From Thiotrichales bacterium (lineage in GTDB: Bacteria; Pseudomonadota; Gammaproteobacteria; Francisellales; CACEW01), in assembly GCA_947476405.1 (NCBI GenBank), contig CANJQG010000067.1, positions 1 through 7,319 of the forward strand: a DNA stretch of 7,319 nucleotides, read 5' to 3'. Shown piece by piece: positions 6,017 to 7,319 of this stretch (its first letter is position 1; each line of letters opens with the position of its first letter). A model generated the notes under the pieces. The model had not been told where the DNA came from. It made no database searches and worked only from the letters and a program-made list of their open reading frames with translations. A program made the translations under genes and the position numbers.

Positions 6017-6688
6017 CTACTCCTTATCTTTTAATTTATTGATGATGATATTGCGAGCCTTGGCCGATAGCCTGGGCAGCATATCGATATGCAGGGCAGC
6101 GTGTAACATTTTTGGCTTGATCTCCCCCAAAATTTGCGCAATTTTGACATACTCATCTGTTCTTTCAAGATATTGCGCAATCGAAACCTTGGCCATTTTA
6201 ACCTCATCAAATTTCATGATCCTAGCAATGACGCCCATAATACGGCGATGATTACGGCTCAGTGTTTTAAAAAAATGCGACCGTTTCTTGAAAAGATTCA
6301 GTTTGTCGGCAATTTTGATCAGACAATTGAGGTGGTCATACATCTCAATCAGTGTGATCAACTCAGCACAAATAGGCTGTCCAATGCGTACTTCATAGAG
6401 CTTACCCTCCGTAATTCTGATCGTGGAAAGGTCTACTTTCTGCTGCAAAATCACGATCTCAAATTCATTGATCAATTGACTTAGAGAATGCTTTGTCTTT
6501 TCCATCAGGCCCACTAAGCGGCTCAGACTGGTATAGGCATACAGCGCCTGGTTTTTAGCAGCAAGCTCATAAATCTTGCTTAACTTCATCAGCGTCACCT
6601 CAATGCAGGACGCGCCACTATTCAGTTTTTTCTCCAAAACCCACTGCCCATCTGGCGAGCGGAGTTCAACTATTTTCTTGATTTCCAT
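6017..6688 (-). CDS. DUF1845/AcaB/PFL_4669-like conjugative-element protein, paralogue B
   Basis: This is a 223-aa soluble, mostly helical protein with no signal or membrane segment. It is clearly paralogous to its upstream neighbour over nearly the full length. Shared blocks are KL-KIYELAA---ALYAYTSLSRL (35-58), YEVRIGQPICAEL (98-110), IADKLNLFKK (126-135), SRNHRRI (144-150), VSIAQYL (168-174) and LGEIKPKML-AALHI-MLP-L (187-207). The overall pattern (a tyrosine-containing AY block, a central P-EL block with a following Y/F-D-L, then an R-I pair and a late LG-P motif) resembles the PFL_4669/DUF1845 (AcaB-like) proteins of integrative conjugative elements, which often lie beside ssb. I make that assignment from memory of the pattern. 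It abuts the upstream stop (TAAATG), uses GGAGG eight bases before its ATG, and is 4 bp from ssb. Whether it regulates transcription, as AcaB does, cannot be told. Confidence 0.68.
   Translation of the reverse strand: MEIKKIVELRSPDGQWVLEKKLNSGASCIEVTLMKLSKIYELAAKNQALYAYTSLSRLVGLMEKTKHSLSQLINEFEIVILQQKVDLSTIRITEGKLYEVRIGQPICAELITLIEMYDHLNCLIKIADKLNLFKKRSHFFKTLSRNHRRIMGVIARIMKFDEVKMAKVSIAQYLERTDEYVKIAQILGEIKPKMLHAALHIDMLPRLSAKARNIIINKLKDKE
6020..6025 (-). promoter_or_regulatory. ssb: Ribosome binding site of ssb
   Basis: AAGGAG on the minus strand lies seven bases before the ATG at 6012 and overlaps the last codons of paralogue B. It fixes the longer of two possible ssb starts. Confidence 0.6.
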
Positions 6689-7315
6689 TTAATTTGCCTC
6701 CATGTGTTTGAGCTGATGAAAAACCGTGTTGCGATTCCGTGCGCGCAACCATGGGAAGATACCGATATTTAATGTGCCAAATAAGGCAGCTGGCCGCACA
6801 ACACCCAGGGTTTCAGCAGCTTTGAAGTAAACTGGATCTTTATTCAAATACTGCTCAATAGTGACTGCTTTGAGATCATGATAATTGACATCCAGAATAT
6901 TCATAAAAACCTTATGGATGCGCCCACGATTCTTACTGATTGCTCTGTGATATTGTTGATGACCTTTTTTAAAGAGATTGAGCTTGTCTGCAACTGACAA
7001 CAGGCAATCCAATTTATCAAAAATCTCCAGCAGGCCCATGAGTTCGCCTACTAACGGAATGCCAATTTGAAACTCATATGTTTTTTTGATGGGGATATCG
7101 AAATCAGAAAGCTTAATTTGATTACTCGCAAGCAAGCTTTCAAAATCACCGACCAGTTTTTGCATCGTGCTCTTCGCTTTATAAATCTGGGACAGCAATT
7201 GACTTAAAGTCATATAGGCATAAACATGCTGCTGACTGGCTATATCATAAATAGCGATGAGCTTTAGAGCAGCGCCCTTAATAAGGGGCTGACCATTTTT
7301 CAATTTTTGCTCCAT
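6689..7315 (-). CDS. DUF1845/AcaB/PFL_4669-like conjugative-element protein, paralogue A (start uncertain)
   Basis: At least 208 aa, soluble and helical, homologous to the next gene. Matching blocks are LKLIAIYDIASQQHVYAYMTL (from residue 17), TYEFQIGIPLVGEL (79-92), ADKLNLFKK (109-117), SKNRGRI (127-133), VTIEQYL (151-157) and LGVVRP--LFGTLNIGIFPWLR (from 170). It fits the conjugative-element pattern slightly better than paralogue B, mainly in the C-terminal LG-P and P-LR motifs. The ATG at 7315 is only four bases from the window edge, with no visible ribosome site. In the alignment it falls about 18 residues inside the paralogue's N terminus (MEQKL against LEKKL), so the true start may lie outside the window. 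It is the first gene seen of the four-gene operon and ends in TAA directly touching the next ATG. Confidence 0.66.
   Translation of the reverse strand: MEQKLKNGQPLIKGAALKLIAIYDIASQQHVYAYMTLSQLLSQIYKAKSTMQKLVGDFESLLASNQIKLSDFDIPIKKTYEFQIGIPLVGELMGLLEIFDKLDCLLSVADKLNLFKKGHQQYHRAISKNRGRIHKVFMNILDVNYHDLKAVTIEQYLNKDPVYFKAAETLGVVRPAALFGTLNIGIFPWLRARNRNTVFHQLKHMEAN
6697..6701 (-). promoter_or_regulatory. Ribosome binding site of paralogue B
   Basis: GGAGG on the minus strand, eight bases before the ATG at 6688, sits in the final codons of paralogue A (ATG GAG GCA AAT TAA). Termination of A would leave ribosomes at the start of B. Confidence 0.6.
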
Positions 7316-7319
7316 AATC

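Noticed and set aside
5949..6484. Plus-strand open frames opposite paralogue B
   Set aside because: They have no motif or ribosome site, and the minus-strand frame is supported by its paralogue.

Overview
This is a moderately AT-rich, densely packed bacterial window, most likely from a Gammaproteobacterium. An accessory element (integrative conjugative element or plasmid) in a Legionellales-like host is my best guess. That rests on the gene content: two tandem copies of a DUF1845/AcaB/PFL_4669-like conjugative-element protein, a divergent single-strand DNA-binding protein and a periplasmic DsbA-like thioredoxin. No ribosomal or other core gene fixes the species, so the assignment is inference.

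Layout. Positions 1-123 hold the last 40 codons of an unidentified plus-strand gene. It meets the end of a large minus-strand membrane hybrid histidine kinase (107-2563) tail to tail, and the two overlap by 17 bp. Divergent from the kinase, across a gap of about 140 bp, is a two-gene plus-strand unit: a RimJ/RimL-type GNAT acetyltransferase (2711-3262) and an aldo/keto-reductase-fold protein (3252-4247). They overlap by 11 bp. The reductase-like protein appears to have lost all four residues of the usual catalytic tetrad. It overlaps tail to tail with a minus-strand PnuC-family transporter (4225-4839). In front of pnuC lie a plausible sigma-70 promoter and a 26-bp interrupted palindrome over the predicted transcription start.

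The right third (4974-7315) is a tight minus-strand operon that enters from beyond the right edge. Transcription order is paralogue A, paralogue B, ssb, then the DsbA-like gene. Successive genes abut, are 4 bp apart, or overlap by 20 bp, and each downstream gene has a clear Shine-Dalgarno sequence inside the preceding gene. This looks like the DNA-processing or early-transfer part of a conjugative element, with a secreted disulfide-exchange protein as last gene.

How the parts may work together. The right operon reads as mobile-element backbone (regulator-like proteins, ssDNA coating, periplasmic thiol chemistry). The left and central genes read as cargo: a sensor kinase with two C-terminal receiver-like domains and no separate response regulator in view, an acetyltransferase plus AKR-like pseudoenzyme pair, and a vitamin-precursor transporter. 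The most notable points are the tetrad-less AKR paired with a GNAT and facing a membrane kinase, the truncated second receiver domain of that kinase, the dyad operator candidate at pnuC, and the SSB without an acidic tip. I saw no tRNA, rRNA, CRISPR array or insertion sequence.
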